From NCBI GenBank assembly GCA_903850425.1, contig CAINLR010000067.1, forward strand, positions 1-33,686: 33,686 nucleotides of DNA, read 5' to 3'. Shown here piece by piece: positions 8,114-16,931 of the stretch. Numbering within the stretch: position 1 is the first letter of the stretch; every line of letters starts with the position of its first letter. Made by a program: the position numbers and the translations under genes. A model generated the notes under the pieces. The model worked only from the letters and a program-made list of their open reading frames with translations. It was not told where the DNA came from and ran no database searches. Source of the stretch: an uncultured Verrucomicrobia subdivision 3 bacterium (GTDB lineage: Bacteria; Verrucomicrobiota; Verrucomicrobiia; Limisphaerales; UBA11358).

Positions 8114-8638
8114 ATGGGACTGACTTACCATTACGCTTTCAGCGCACCCGGCACCACGCCGGCGGCGGTGCTGGAGGATTTTCTGCATGATGTCGAGGCC
8201 GACGCGAAGGCGCTGGGCTTTGATCCGGTGATGGTGCTGGACGCGGCGTTTGACACGCCGGAGCGGCAGAAGTTCGCGCGGCAACTGACGACGGGCGCAA
8301 GGCTGGAAAGCGAAAAGCTCAAGGGCGTGGTGCTGCTGCGCGACGGGCAGGTTTGGCACCATGATCCGGTGACAGGTTCGTGCCGCGTCATACCCAAGCG
8401 TGGGGTGGTGCTGGTGGTGACGGACGCGCAGAAGCGCGAGACGGTTTTCGGTTTTTTCCAATTCCCGGCGACGCTGCAAGATTTGAATGGCAGAGATGTG
8501 GCCACGACGCACCAGGGCGCCCGGTGGACTTTCCAGAGTTTTGTGAACAGCCCCGATCCCCGGTTCCGCCAGATCGTGAAGCGGTTCGCCGCCGCGGGTT
8601 ATCTGGACGCGGAGCGGGATGAGTTTGTCACGGCCTGA
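8114..8638 (+). CDS. Conserved-looking hypothetical protein, 174 aa
   Basis: Starts at ATG 8114 after GAAAGG. The soluble 174-aa product has no signal peptide or membrane segment. The N-terminal MGLTYHYAFSAPG and the alternating hydrophobic pattern look like a small folded alpha/beta protein, but no catalytic motif was recognised. Its last 40 bp overlap the 3' end of the vsr gene on the opposite strand. It sits between two probable defence operons and has its own promoter-like sequence, so it is probably a separate unit. No function is proposed. Confidence 0.65.
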   Translation: MGLTYHYAFSAPGTTPAAVLEDFLHDVEADAKALGFDPVMVLDAAFDTPERQKFARQLTTGARLESEKLKGVVLLRDGQVWHHDPVTGSCRVIPKRGVVLVVTDAQKRETVFGFFQFPATLQDLNGRDVATTHQGARWTFQSFVNSPDPRFRQIVKRFAAAGYLDAERDEFVTA

Positions 8639-9027
8639 ATCTTCCGAATGCACGCCCCGCCCCGCTTGGCGAGGTCGTGTTCCCAAATCCGCACAACCTG
8701 CCAGCCGAGCCGACGCAACTCACGATTCACGCGCCGGTCGCGTGTCTTGTTAGCGGCAAATTTCTTTTTCCAAAATACACGGTTGCCAGCGGGAATTTTA
8801 CAATGCTTGGGGCAGCCGTGCCAGAAACAGCCGTCCACAAAGAGCGCCAGCCGGTTCTGCCTAAAAAGAAAATCAGGATTGCCGAAAACTTTTTGATTCC
8901 TCCGCCAGCCGGTGATGCCGTGACGGCGTAGCAGTTTTATCAGGGCCAATTCGGTGTCCTTGTTGCCGCGTCCGCGAATCAGCGACATCACGGCGGAGCG
9001 TTTCGCCTTGGTAAAAACGTCAGGCAT
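8599..9027 (-). CDS. vsr: Very short patch repair (Vsr) endonuclease
   Basis: 142 aa from the ATG at 9027 (MPDVFTKAKRSAVMSLIRGRG); a non-conserved extension to 9060 is possible. The Vsr signatures are clear: the RSxxMSxIRGRGNKDTE start, VFGNPDFLF with catalytic-type D52, FVDGCFWHGCP with H70, and WQVVRIWEHDL. Vsr proteins nick beside T:G mismatches left by deamination of 5-methylcytosine, or act as the nuclease in MutL/MORC-type restriction clusters. It is the last gene of the operon that also encodes the C5 methyltransferase, which fits either role. It overlaps the preceding gene by 8 bp and the convergent 8114 gene by 40 bp. Confidence 0.93.
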   Translation of the reverse strand: MPDVFTKAKRSAVMSLIRGRGNKDTELALIKLLRRHGITGWRRNQKVFGNPDFLFRQNRLALFVDGCFWHGCPKHCKIPAGNRVFWKKKFAANKTRDRRVNRELRRLGWQVVRIWEHDLAKRGGACIRKIQAVTNSSRSASR

Positions 9028-9391
9028 GGGCGCATTGCAACGAAAGTCCTGCCAACTCACGCCGCCGGTGGTTTTCGTCGGGTGTGGGGTCTTTTATCTG
9101 GTCGAATAGACCGGACCATTGGGCGTCGGACGGATAAAGTTCCTCGTCATTGAGTTCGCCGGCTTCTGCGCGCCGCCATGCTTCGGCGGCAAATCGGCGC
9201 AGGACGCGCGGCCAACCGCTTTCGGCATCTTCAAAACCATCGGGATGAAGGCCGGGAAAAAGATATGCAATGGATGACCATGCCCGGATGAAACTGGATT
9301 TCGGCAATTGATCCAGCGGACAGGCCAGCGCATGACGGATCTGCGCGCCGGCATCTTTTGAAGACTTGGGAATATAGATCACGTTTTTCAT
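9020..9391 (-). CDS. Unknown 123-aa protein inside the restriction-modification operon
   Basis: Starts at ATG 9391 after a GGAAG site, 47 bp beyond the methyltransferase stop, and overlaps the vsr start. It is a small soluble protein beginning MKNVIYIPKSSKDAG, rich in Trp, Arg and Glu in the middle, with no recognised motif. Because it is wedged between the methyltransferase and vsr with overlaps, it is probably functionally tied to one of them. It could be a specificity, inhibitor or loading subunit, but nothing in the sequence shows which. Confidence 0.7.
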   Translation of the reverse strand: MKNVIYIPKSSKDAGAQIRHALACPLDQLPKSSFIRAWSSIAYLFPGLHPDGFEDAESGWPRVLRRFAAEAWRRAEAGELNDEELYPSDAQWSGLFDQIKDPTPDENHRRRELAGLSLQCAHA

Positions 9392-9438
9392 GACTTCCAG
9401 GCTACCAGGCTGGATGCATCACGCCAGGAAGAAATTCA

Positions 9439-10968
9439 TCAAAATATCTCGGCCACGATTTTTGCGATCTGGTGGGCCAGCAATGGCGGCACGGCGTTGC
9501 CGACCTGGTGATACTGCGCGGTGCGCTCACCCTCAAAAAAATAATTGTCTGGAAATGTCTGCAACCTTGCCGCCTCCCGAACGGTCAGACTGCGGCATTG
9601 CGCCGGGTCGGGGTGGATGAAATAGTGGCCGTCCTTGGAGATGTGGGACGTGATTGTGGTGGCGGGACGGGAGGCCACCTGCACGCGGAACCGGTCGTTG
9701 AATTTGGTTTCTTTCAAAGCCGCCGCGACGTTCTCGTGATCCGGGAGCAATGCACTTGGAAAATCGTTGAGCAACGGCGAACGGCCATGAACCAACCCGA
9801 AAGCTGAAACAAAAAAGTAACGGTGTAGGTCCGCTCGAATGTGCGAGCGGGTGGCATGATTACAAACCCCTTTCAGCCGGCTATCCAGAAACCAATCTTT
9901 ATTCATCCGGATGCCCCGACGCGAAGGTCGAATCCATTCAGCTCCACGGTTCAACCCGTTCGTGACCATTTGAAGCTGAAAGCGAATTTCTCGACGCACC
10001 AGATCGTCCACTTTCAAGTCTTTCAACCATGCAGCTTTTCGGATTGAGCGGACAGCCTGATACCACTTGTCCGGTGAATCTGGTTCCTTTGACAACCCGC
10101 TGCGGAGCACGGGCAGATCGCTGATGGCTTCTGCAACGGAAACTTTTGGTTTTGGGACAAGCTGAGTCGGTGATGTGTTCACACCATCGGCGATGCCAAC
10201 GATGATCAAACGGTGGCGGGCTTGGGGTATCCCGTAGTTTTCTGCGTGGACGATGTAGGCACCAGGATCGGGGTCTGCAAAATCTTCCGACGGTGGGACT
10301 GACACCGAAACCAATCGGTAAGATAATTTTCCCCGACGATGATGCACGCCATAAATGGCCTCGAGTGGCTGCTGAAGGTCAGACAAGATGCGGCTGAAAA
10401 TCCCCTCGTTGTTTATTCTGGCGGAAAGCAACCCTTTCACGTTCTCCATGACGAACACGCGCGGGCGAAAATCTGCGATGATGCGAAGATATTCGCGATA
10501 CAGGAAATGCCGGTGATCTGCCTCATATTCCTTGCGGCCCCGCTCGCCGATGATCTTTGACCGGCCAACAAGCGAGTAGGCTTGGCAGGGCGGACCGCCG
10601 ATGAGAAGCCAATCATCCCGACCTCCCAAAGCGGCAGTGATGCAAGCATCGACTTTTGCCGGGTCCGTCACGCCGAGAGTGGCGTTCCAAGCCTCATTCC
10701 TAGCAGCCTTGGCTTCCTTGCCGTAGGCACTGAATAGGTCCTCGCGGGAAATTTTTTTATTGTCGAGATATTGGTAGTATTCTGGCGGAGCACCATTGGG
10801 AAATTGACGGTAGAAAGCGCGCAGTTCCAGTGTTTTATGGGCGACCGGGTCTTTTTCAATGGATACTCCGATTTTGAAAACGGGCCGGCCACCGCGCCGC
10901 AGCGCAGAAAACCCCTCGCCCAAGCCGCCTGGACCGGCAAAAAGATCAATGATGGGAATGGCTGACAT
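9439..10968 (-). CDS. C5-cytosine DNA methyltransferase (Dcm family)
   Basis: 509 aa. Motif I DLFAGPGG (8-15) binds AdoMet, motif IV GGPPCQAYS carries the nucleophile C128, motif VI is ENV (175-177), motif VIII is QARHRLIIVG, and motif X is YHQVGNAVPP near the end. A long inserted region between motifs I and IV (about residues 45-115) and the segment before motif X make it larger than minimal Dcm enzymes. The target-recognition domain gives no site by inspection. It starts 9 bp after the AIPR stop, so it is in the same operon. It likely protects host DNA from the nucleases in this cluster. Confidence 0.95.
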   Translation of the reverse strand: MSAIPIIDLFAGPGGLGEGFSALRRGGRPVFKIGVSIEKDPVAHKTLELRAFYRQFPNGAPPEYYQYLDNKKISREDLFSAYGKEAKAARNEAWNATLGVTDPAKVDACITAALGGRDDWLLIGGPPCQAYSLVGRSKIIGERGRKEYEADHRHFLYREYLRIIADFRPRVFVMENVKGLLSARINNEGIFSRILSDLQQPLEAIYGVHHRRGKLSYRLVSVSVPPSEDFADPDPGAYIVHAENYGIPQARHRLIIVGIADGVNTSPTQLVPKPKVSVAEAISDLPVLRSGLSKEPDSPDKWYQAVRSIRKAAWLKDLKVDDLVRREIRFQLQMVTNGLNRGAEWIRPSRRGIRMNKDWFLDSRLKGVCNHATRSHIRADLHRYFFVSAFGLVHGRSPLLNDFPSALLPDHENVAAALKETKFNDRFRVQVASRPATTITSHISKDGHYFIHPDPAQCRSLTVREAARLQTFPDNYFFEGERTAQYHQVGNAVPPLLAHQIAKIVAEIF

Positions 10969-10977
10969 GCGGGGGAT

Positions 10978-13083
10978 TTAACGTGTCAAAATGCCTGCTG
11001 ATCGGGCGGCTTCGATGATGGCGGCACCATGTTTGGCCTGCTTGGGTGATGGCATTCTTGTCCAGCCTTGAGCGGCATACCCAGCCAAGGTAGCCGCAAC
11101 ATTCATGGTCAGGTCTGAAAATTTACCCGACTGCCTGGCCCAATTAACGCCAGCCAACCAATTAGCAGCGTCCACTTCCAAGCAGCGTGCCACGTTATTG
11201 TGGTCGCGGGTGCTGAGTTCCTGACCATTACCGGAAGTCGCAGCATCCCTCAAAACACTGGCCGTTGTAGCCGATGACTGGCGCAATTCTTTTTCGCTCG
11301 CGTGGTTGATTTGGAGATCAAGAGAGAGCATGTGTTCCCATGTGGCCTGACTCTTCAGAATGTTGTCAATGTGGACTGTTTGCGATTGGGAGTAATCCAG
11401 CAACGCTTTGAAAATGACCGGCGACCAAAGGCTTGCCGTATTGGCAAGGGCGGGACTGATTGCCTGTCGTTTCCAAATGGCATCAAGATCAATCCGCCGG
11501 GCGGTTTTATCCGCCAGCAGCGAAACGGTGTAGTTGGTGACGTTAATCCGGTAAGCTGTGATGGACTCCTGGGCCTTCACGATGCGCTGGACATCGCGGA
11601 ATAAGATGGCCTTGCCAATATATTGTTTGAACTCCTCCGATGTTGGCATCCAGTTTTCAGGAAGTTCACCAAGTTCCTTCTTGATGAAAGTCATGAATTC
11701 CGTGAAGTTCTTCTGTCCGCCACGATTGACCACATAAGGCAGTCCGCGCCAGCAATTGACGAATTTTGCCAGGTCTTCCTTGCTAAAGCGCTGATGACTT
11801 GGAAATTCCCTGTCGAATTTCTTCTTAAGACCCTCGGTCGTTCCTTCCCGGTTTCTAGCGGTCTGGTAACTGCCGCGCGCTCGTTCATAGAACCACTTGC
11901 TTGTCTGGTCTGGAGTCCATTCACGTTTAGCCACGAGATCCAAACCGACGTGGAACCGATGGTTAGCCTGAAGATCGGTGTCTGTCACCTTGTTCTGACT
12001 GTTCGCGTAACGCGAGATTAACGGGACAACCTCGTTGAATCTGGTGGGATCCACGGTGACAATTTTACCCTGCACATAGACCTTTGAAAGATCCGCCTCA
12101 AATTCCTTGGCGGCACGATGGATTGAGGCAGTCGTCTGTCCACCGTTGACGATTTGCATCCCCTGCAACTCCAGGATTCCTCTTGTGCCATCCTTTAACT
12201 GGCCAAACACGATTTTCTCGGCAACAACGGTTATGCCATTATTATAGGCCATAAAATCCGCCGGGTCATTTCGCAGAGTATCCAAGATGCCCATGTTGAT
12301 CTTCCCTTTTGCCTGAAGGTAGGAACGGACGTTGAGCTCAAGCAATCGTGACCCGTGCTCGTCGTAGAGATCGCGAAGCAGTGAACCGGGGAAAATTGCC
12401 ACGCAAGTGCGATACCCTTCGTCCCCGGCGTCAAGCCGAACACATGGCAATCCACCATCGGGTTGTGTCCGCAAGTCAACAGTCAGCGCTTCGTAACCTG
12501 CGCCACTTTCCCGAAGTCGTCGAAATCGTTCAATGTCCCATACTTCATAGGCGGCGGGAACTCCTTGAATCTCGGCCTTGCGCTGCTTTTCCCGTCTCAC
12601 CGCCAAGCGACTGTTGGTGAACAGAAAAAAATTAACCCGGTCAAATTTCCCCTGAAGCTGCTGGATTCGCTCCGCCATGTAACGCTCGGGCAGCGCCGGT
12701 TCAAGTTCCTCATGCAGCCCATCCAAAGCCCGTCCGAGAAAACGTTCAAGTTTGTTGAACGACGTATCAATTTCCGATGCGTTTAGGGTTGGAACTTCAG
12801 AGTGTGGTCCGGCGTTGTAAATCGTAAGAAAAAGGTCGAGTCGGCTATCTTCGTCTGGCACCCCATAGCCGCTTACTTTGAAGGCCGCAGTAGATTTTCC
12901 ATGCTCACAATGGCAGACGACCGGCGACTCAAGAACGCCAGCGGCGTCCAATTCATCGGCGAGCATCCGGCTGAAGGCGAGTTCGCGGAAATCAGCCGGA
13001 TTGCCGGCATTCGGCTGCACATCGGCAGTGATGTCGTTTTCAATCTCGTTCAGGAACGTGAGGAGTTCGGATGGGTCAGGCAT
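10978..13083 (-). CDS. AIPR family protein (abortive-infection/phage-resistance domain)
   Basis: 701 aa from the ATG at 13083 (MPDPSELLTF), which overlaps the previous stop by 8 nt; longer starts would run deep into that gene. The AIPR signature is plain in the middle: NVRSYLQAKGKINMGILDTL, FMAYNNGITVVAEKI and LQGMQIVNGGQTTASI. AIPR proteins were first linked to phage abortive infection and are common in Z1/DUF4420 clusters. Their biochemical activity is not settled from sequence alone. The C-terminal 250 residues are helical and unassigned. Part of the seven-gene operon. Confidence 0.93.
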   Translation of the reverse strand: MPDPSELLTFLNEIENDITADVQPNAGNPADFRELAFSRMLADELDAAGVLESPVVCHCEHGKSTAAFKVSGYGVPDEDSRLDLFLTIYNAGPHSEVPTLNASEIDTSFNKLERFLGRALDGLHEELEPALPERYMAERIQQLQGKFDRVNFFLFTNSRLAVRREKQRKAEIQGVPAAYEVWDIERFRRLRESGAGYEALTVDLRTQPDGGLPCVRLDAGDEGYRTCVAIFPGSLLRDLYDEHGSRLLELNVRSYLQAKGKINMGILDTLRNDPADFMAYNNGITVVAEKIVFGQLKDGTRGILELQGMQIVNGGQTTASIHRAAKEFEADLSKVYVQGKIVTVDPTRFNEVVPLISRYANSQNKVTDTDLQANHRFHVGLDLVAKREWTPDQTSKWFYERARGSYQTARNREGTTEGLKKKFDREFPSHQRFSKEDLAKFVNCWRGLPYVVNRGGQKNFTEFMTFIKKELGELPENWMPTSEEFKQYIGKAILFRDVQRIVKAQESITAYRINVTNYTVSLLADKTARRIDLDAIWKRQAISPALANTASLWSPVIFKALLDYSQSQTVHIDNILKSQATWEHMLSLDLQINHASEKELRQSSATTASVLRDAATSGNGQELSTRDHNNVARCLEVDAANWLAGVNWARQSGKFSDLTMNVAATLAGYAAQGWTRMPSPKQAKHGAAIIEAARSAGILTR

Positions 13084-14098
13084 AGGAGGAAATGATGCGG
13101 GGCCAGAAATCAGGTTCCAGGATATGGAAAGGGGCTGCCGCTGAGAGATTAAGGATGTAGGAAACTTCCGACACTCCCGATGGCAGGCTTGATTCAAGGA
13201 GACGAGGAAATCCATCGCCAACATTATACGCGTCGAAGTGGCGGGGGGTGAATCCCCAGATGTCAAACTCGTTTGGCACGCCTTCCACGAATCCAGCTTC
13301 CAACAACCGGTCGTTGAAAACTGATAGCGCGTCGGGTGAATTTGCGGCGAGCGCCGTTTTCAAGGACGTGACGAGCTGCGGTAGCGTCCTGCCGCTTCCC
13401 TGGCGAAAATCAAACGCGTAGCGAGTCAGAAACAAACTCTGGAGGCCGGTGGAATCCAACTGGCGTGCATTGGTGATTCGGACTTTGTCCAGTTCATTAC
13501 CGGTGGTCGTCTTAACCTCCACTGCCAGCGGCCCGAAAAGAAAATCCTGATTTGTTCCGAGTGGACCCTGCCACGCGCTTACAATGGGCAGACTAGCGGC
13601 ACCCGCTTTTATTGACGCCTCGATGAAGGAGAGTTCGCCATACAAACCAACATAATCCTCACGGCTCAAACCAAACTGTGCCCCCCGCTGAAAGAATTTT
13701 TTCCAGCGCGCAAGCCGGCGGCTCAATGATTTGAGAGAATCGGAAGCGCCCGCATGTGGAATCCAATGCTCCAAAATATCCGAGCAAAAAATCGTGAATA
13801 TCTCCCGATAGCCCGCGCTCGTTTCCTGAATCCGAATCGTGGCCCGGTCAGTCCGTCCGGCTTCGTCCGGGCCAACGTCAATTGAATAGCCCTTGGTTTC
13901 ATCCGCTAAGCGGAGTCCGCGAGTTGAACCGAGATCGGTTTCAAGAATGAGAATACGCGCATCCGTTGGACGGTGAATGCCAGCGTGCGCGGGCCACATG
14001 CATGTCAGCGGGATGCGGCGGTGGTAGTAGCCATCGGCTTGCGACGCCTCGGTAACGACGGTGCCCCATGTCTGAGTGAGTATTTCAGAGACTGTCAT
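13076..14098 (-). CDS. PD-(D/E)XK motif protein (DUF4420)
   Basis: 340 aa. The conserved core LYGELSFIE (E155), NQDFLF (D185) and AVEVKTT (E194, K196) is the restriction-endonuclease-like fold with all acidic and Lys residues in place. DUF4420 proteins are the nuclease partners that travel with Z1 and AIPR proteins. It overlaps the Z1 stop by 14 nt and the AIPR start by 8 nt, so the three are translationally coupled. Likely role: cutting DNA brought by the Z1 motor. Confidence 0.92.
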   Translation of the reverse strand: MTVSEILTQTWGTVVTEASQADGYYHRRIPLTCMWPAHAGIHRPTDARILILETDLGSTRGLRLADETKGYSIDVGPDEAGRTDRATIRIQETSAGYREIFTIFCSDILEHWIPHAGASDSLKSLSRRLARWKKFFQRGAQFGLSREDYVGLYGELSFIEASIKAGAASLPIVSAWQGPLGTNQDFLFGPLAVEVKTTTGNELDKVRITNARQLDSTGLQSLFLTRYAFDFRQGSGRTLPQLVTSLKTALAANSPDALSVFNDRLLEAGFVEGVPNEFDIWGFTPRHFDAYNVGDGFPRLLESSLPSGVSEVSYILNLSAAAPFHILEPDFWPRIISSYA

Positions 14099-16931
14099 TG
14101 TCGCCGCCCCTAGTGGTGAATACGTTGTTGACTGTATAGGTCACTTCCGTCGCCGTATCGCTCTTGGGAAAACTTATTGCCAACCCTATTACCGGGGGAC
14201 TGCCTTCCGGCAAGCCCGCGTGTTGTGGGTCCAGGGGATAGATCAGTAACATGCCCCGTTTCTTGGGCCGTGACTGGCGGATATCCTTGCCGCCCGGTGC
14301 TGTTGGCGGTTCTTTTGCCTTTGATGGGCGCTTGTCTATATGCCAATTAGCCACCGCCAGCGCGACCGCGAACGCCATTTCTTCATCCGAAAGGTCAATT
14401 TGCTCGTCGGTGGGGCTGACTAGACGCCGGATTGTGTATCGATCATTCCTCTGTTCTTCCGGGAATGGGGCACGTCGGACCAAGCCAACGTCAAGGCCAC
14501 GAATGTTTTTCTGACCAGCTTCGGCCAAGCCCGAGGAAACAAGGCGAATGGTCCAATCTATCAGTTCGTCGTTTTTGGTTTGAGCCTTGATGTAACGAGC
14601 GAGCAGTTCTGTGTCAGCTCTTCGGGCATCTTCGTGTGACTTATATCTACCCAACAGATCAAGAACGGCGGGAGCAGCTATGTGCCAAGTATAACCACCG
14701 GCCTTGCTTCCGGCCGCGTCACATGGGCCGAGTGATGCGAGCCATGATTCAATCGCACCGAAGTTCGACGCGAGCCATTTGGGGTCGCGTTTGAATATGA
14801 TGGTTTCACTGATATCGCCGGAGAATGAGAGGCGCATTTCCGTGCCGTTACGCATTTTCACCGCCGATGTGACGAGCATCGCGGAATGAGACCGGACTTT
14901 TAGTCCGTAATCCTTTGGCGTTGCGCCGACATTGACCATGTGCTGAAACTCACTCTGGAGTTCTTCGCTCGCGGCGGCGATGTGGGTAAACCACTCAAGT
15001 AATTCTGCGGTCGTGTAGAGGCGGCAAACATCGATGTATTTTTCCTTGTAACCGAACCAGCGACCCATCTGCATGAGCGTGTCATACATCCGGGAAGCTC
15101 GGAGAAAGTATGAAACTGAAAGTCCCTCCAGTGTCAGTCCGCGCGAAAGTTTGTCGCCGCCGACGGCAATCAAGTCCATGCCGGTTTCCCGGTGCTCTTC
15201 ATAGTCGAGGATGTCGCCCGCGCTGCCGTTTATGATTTTGATACGGATTCCTGATGCGACGCCCTCCAATTTTGGGTGAATTGTTTCCCATTCCGGCAGG
15301 ACTAGGTGGGAGCCTTTAAGAATGTCAGCACACCTGTTCGACGTTGGCACGAAGTCGCGCCGCCACAAATCTGCAAACTCATCAATGATTGTGGGTTTAC
15401 GGTCGCCGTCACCATTTCTCAGACGTTGGTGAATCTCCCTGAGCGCAATTTCAACCTGGGCTGCCACCTCCTTCTGTATCTTGGTGAAGCGAACAACATG
15501 GACGAGCATGGAGTTAAACAACGCGCCTTTTTCCCGCTGCTTGCGAACCGCAGTTGCCAGAAGAAATGCCATGATCGCTTCGCGCAGTGATGGTGGGACC
15601 GCACGGCTCCCATTAAATCGTGGAATGTGGTTGGTTTTTGCTTCCAGTTTTGGCGGCATCCAACCTGATGTTTCGTCAACATTGTCGGAATTGGCATGGT
15701 CACTGACAGGGCGAACAATTGGCAGGGGTGAAACTTCACCCAACCCTGCATCCTCGTCTTCTTGCAGACCAAAGATTCTAGCTGGCCCCATGTAGTTGCT
15801 GGGTGGCGGGATGTTGACGATGAAACTGCGCGGAAAAAGATCATCCCCCAACTCTCGAGTGGAACCCTTTTCATGGATATAGATATTCGCAAATGGCGTG
15901 GCGGTGTAGCCAACGTAGGCAACTTTCTCGAACGCGCGAAGTAGTAGTCGAATGTTCCGATTTGTCTTGGTTGGATCGTGGTCTTCGTCAGGTTTTCCAT
16001 CCTCATCAAATTCTTGTTGCCGAGTGTCAACGGAAGCCAAGTCGGCTTCGTCATCAATGATGAGCGCCGGCACATTGCGCACAAACTTCCGGCCTGTGGC
16101 TTCGTCCTGTGCGTCCGCGCAAGAACGAATCCATTTGATGAGATTATTCAATACGCTGACGTTTTTCTTAACCACAAAAACCAGCGGCAGGCCGCCGGGA
16201 TGAATGCCAAATTGCTTGGCAACTTTTTCATTAAAATCGCCAAGCTGGGTCCGGTTCGTGCCTGTGTTTGCACGGATTGAAGCGTCAATCATACCGACGC
16301 CAACTGGCTTGAAAGTCTGCTGGCCATCACCAAGCACGTCGTTCATGAAGCCCAAGAATCCTTCGTCCAAGCGGATTTGCGTCTGACTTCTCAGACTGTT
16401 GTGAACACCGGACAAAACGATAATTACCTTGTAGCCAGCATCAGCGGCTTTGCAGACGAGGCCGCAATAATTCGCAGTCTTGCCGGATTGCACATGCCCC
16501 ATCACCAAACCGCGCCGGTCCCATGATCCTTGGCGCTGGGGATCTTCAATCCTTTCGAGGACATCGCTTGTGACCTTATCCACGCTATCAACCGCCGATC
16601 GTGGGACTCGCTCTTCCAGATAAAGAAGGTAACGATCCCAATAGCGCCAAGCAATTGTGGTGCGACGTGCCGGCAACCATGCTTTGTGGTCGTCGTTGTT
16701 GCCAAGTGTCTGGTGTTCACCTGTAACGACGGTGAACCTTTCCTCCAGCTCGGCGGCTAATCTTTCTTTGTCGAGTCCCGCAAATGATGGCATCGCCAAA
16801 ACTTCGTTCACCACTTCAAGAATATCCGCTGTCTTCAGAAAACGTCCGGCGGTGGCCGCCCGTTGCTTCAGCATCATCTGGCACATCGCCAGCACCGTGG
16901 CGAATGTGGCGTTTGAAAGATTAGAGCTCAT
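14085..16931 (-). CDS. Z1-domain superfamily II helicase-like ATPase
   Basis: 948 aa. Walker A is GHVQSGKT (145-152), in the characteristic 'MGHVQSGKTANYCGL' context of Z1 proteins. A DEAD-like ALIIDDEADLAS, the motif YVGYTATPFANIY, and the C-terminal motor motifs GGDKLSRGLTLEGL and LMQMGRWFGYK (arginine finger region) follow in order. This is a complete two-lobed motor, expected to translocate on DNA and power the DUF4420 and Vsr-type nucleases. It overlaps the GHKL ATPase stop by 11 nt and the DUF4420 start by 14 nt. Confidence 0.95.
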   Translation of the reverse strand: MSSNLSNATFATVLAMCQMMLKQRAATAGRFLKTADILEVVNEVLAMPSFAGLDKERLAAELEERFTVVTGEHQTLGNNDDHKAWLPARRTTIAWRYWDRYLLYLEERVPRSAVDSVDKVTSDVLERIEDPQRQGSWDRRGLVMGHVQSGKTANYCGLVCKAADAGYKVIIVLSGVHNSLRSQTQIRLDEGFLGFMNDVLGDGQQTFKPVGVGMIDASIRANTGTNRTQLGDFNEKVAKQFGIHPGGLPLVFVVKKNVSVLNNLIKWIRSCADAQDEATGRKFVRNVPALIIDDEADLASVDTRQQEFDEDGKPDEDHDPTKTNRNIRLLLRAFEKVAYVGYTATPFANIYIHEKGSTRELGDDLFPRSFIVNIPPPSNYMGPARIFGLQEDEDAGLGEVSPLPIVRPVSDHANSDNVDETSGWMPPKLEAKTNHIPRFNGSRAVPPSLREAIMAFLLATAVRKQREKGALFNSMLVHVVRFTKIQKEVAAQVEIALREIHQRLRNGDGDRKPTIIDEFADLWRRDFVPTSNRCADILKGSHLVLPEWETIHPKLEGVASGIRIKIINGSAGDILDYEEHRETGMDLIAVGGDKLSRGLTLEGLSVSYFLRASRMYDTLMQMGRWFGYKEKYIDVCRLYTTAELLEWFTHIAAASEELQSEFQHMVNVGATPKDYGLKVRSHSAMLVTSAVKMRNGTEMRLSFSGDISETIIFKRDPKWLASNFGAIESWLASLGPCDAAGSKAGGYTWHIAAPAVLDLLGRYKSHEDARRADTELLARYIKAQTKNDELIDWTIRLVSSGLAEAGQKNIRGLDVGLVRRAPFPEEQRNDRYTIRRLVSPTDEQIDLSDEEMAFAVALAVANWHIDKRPSKAKEPPTAPGGKDIRQSRPKKRGMLLIYPLDPQHAGLPEGSPPVIGLAISFPKSDTATEVTYTVNNVFTTRGGDNDSL

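Noticed and set aside
8599-10968. Inference that the methyltransferase plus Vsr means a CCWGG (Dcm) site
   Set aside because: The target-recognition region cannot be read for specificity by eye, and Vsr also occurs as a nuclease in MORC-type clusters.
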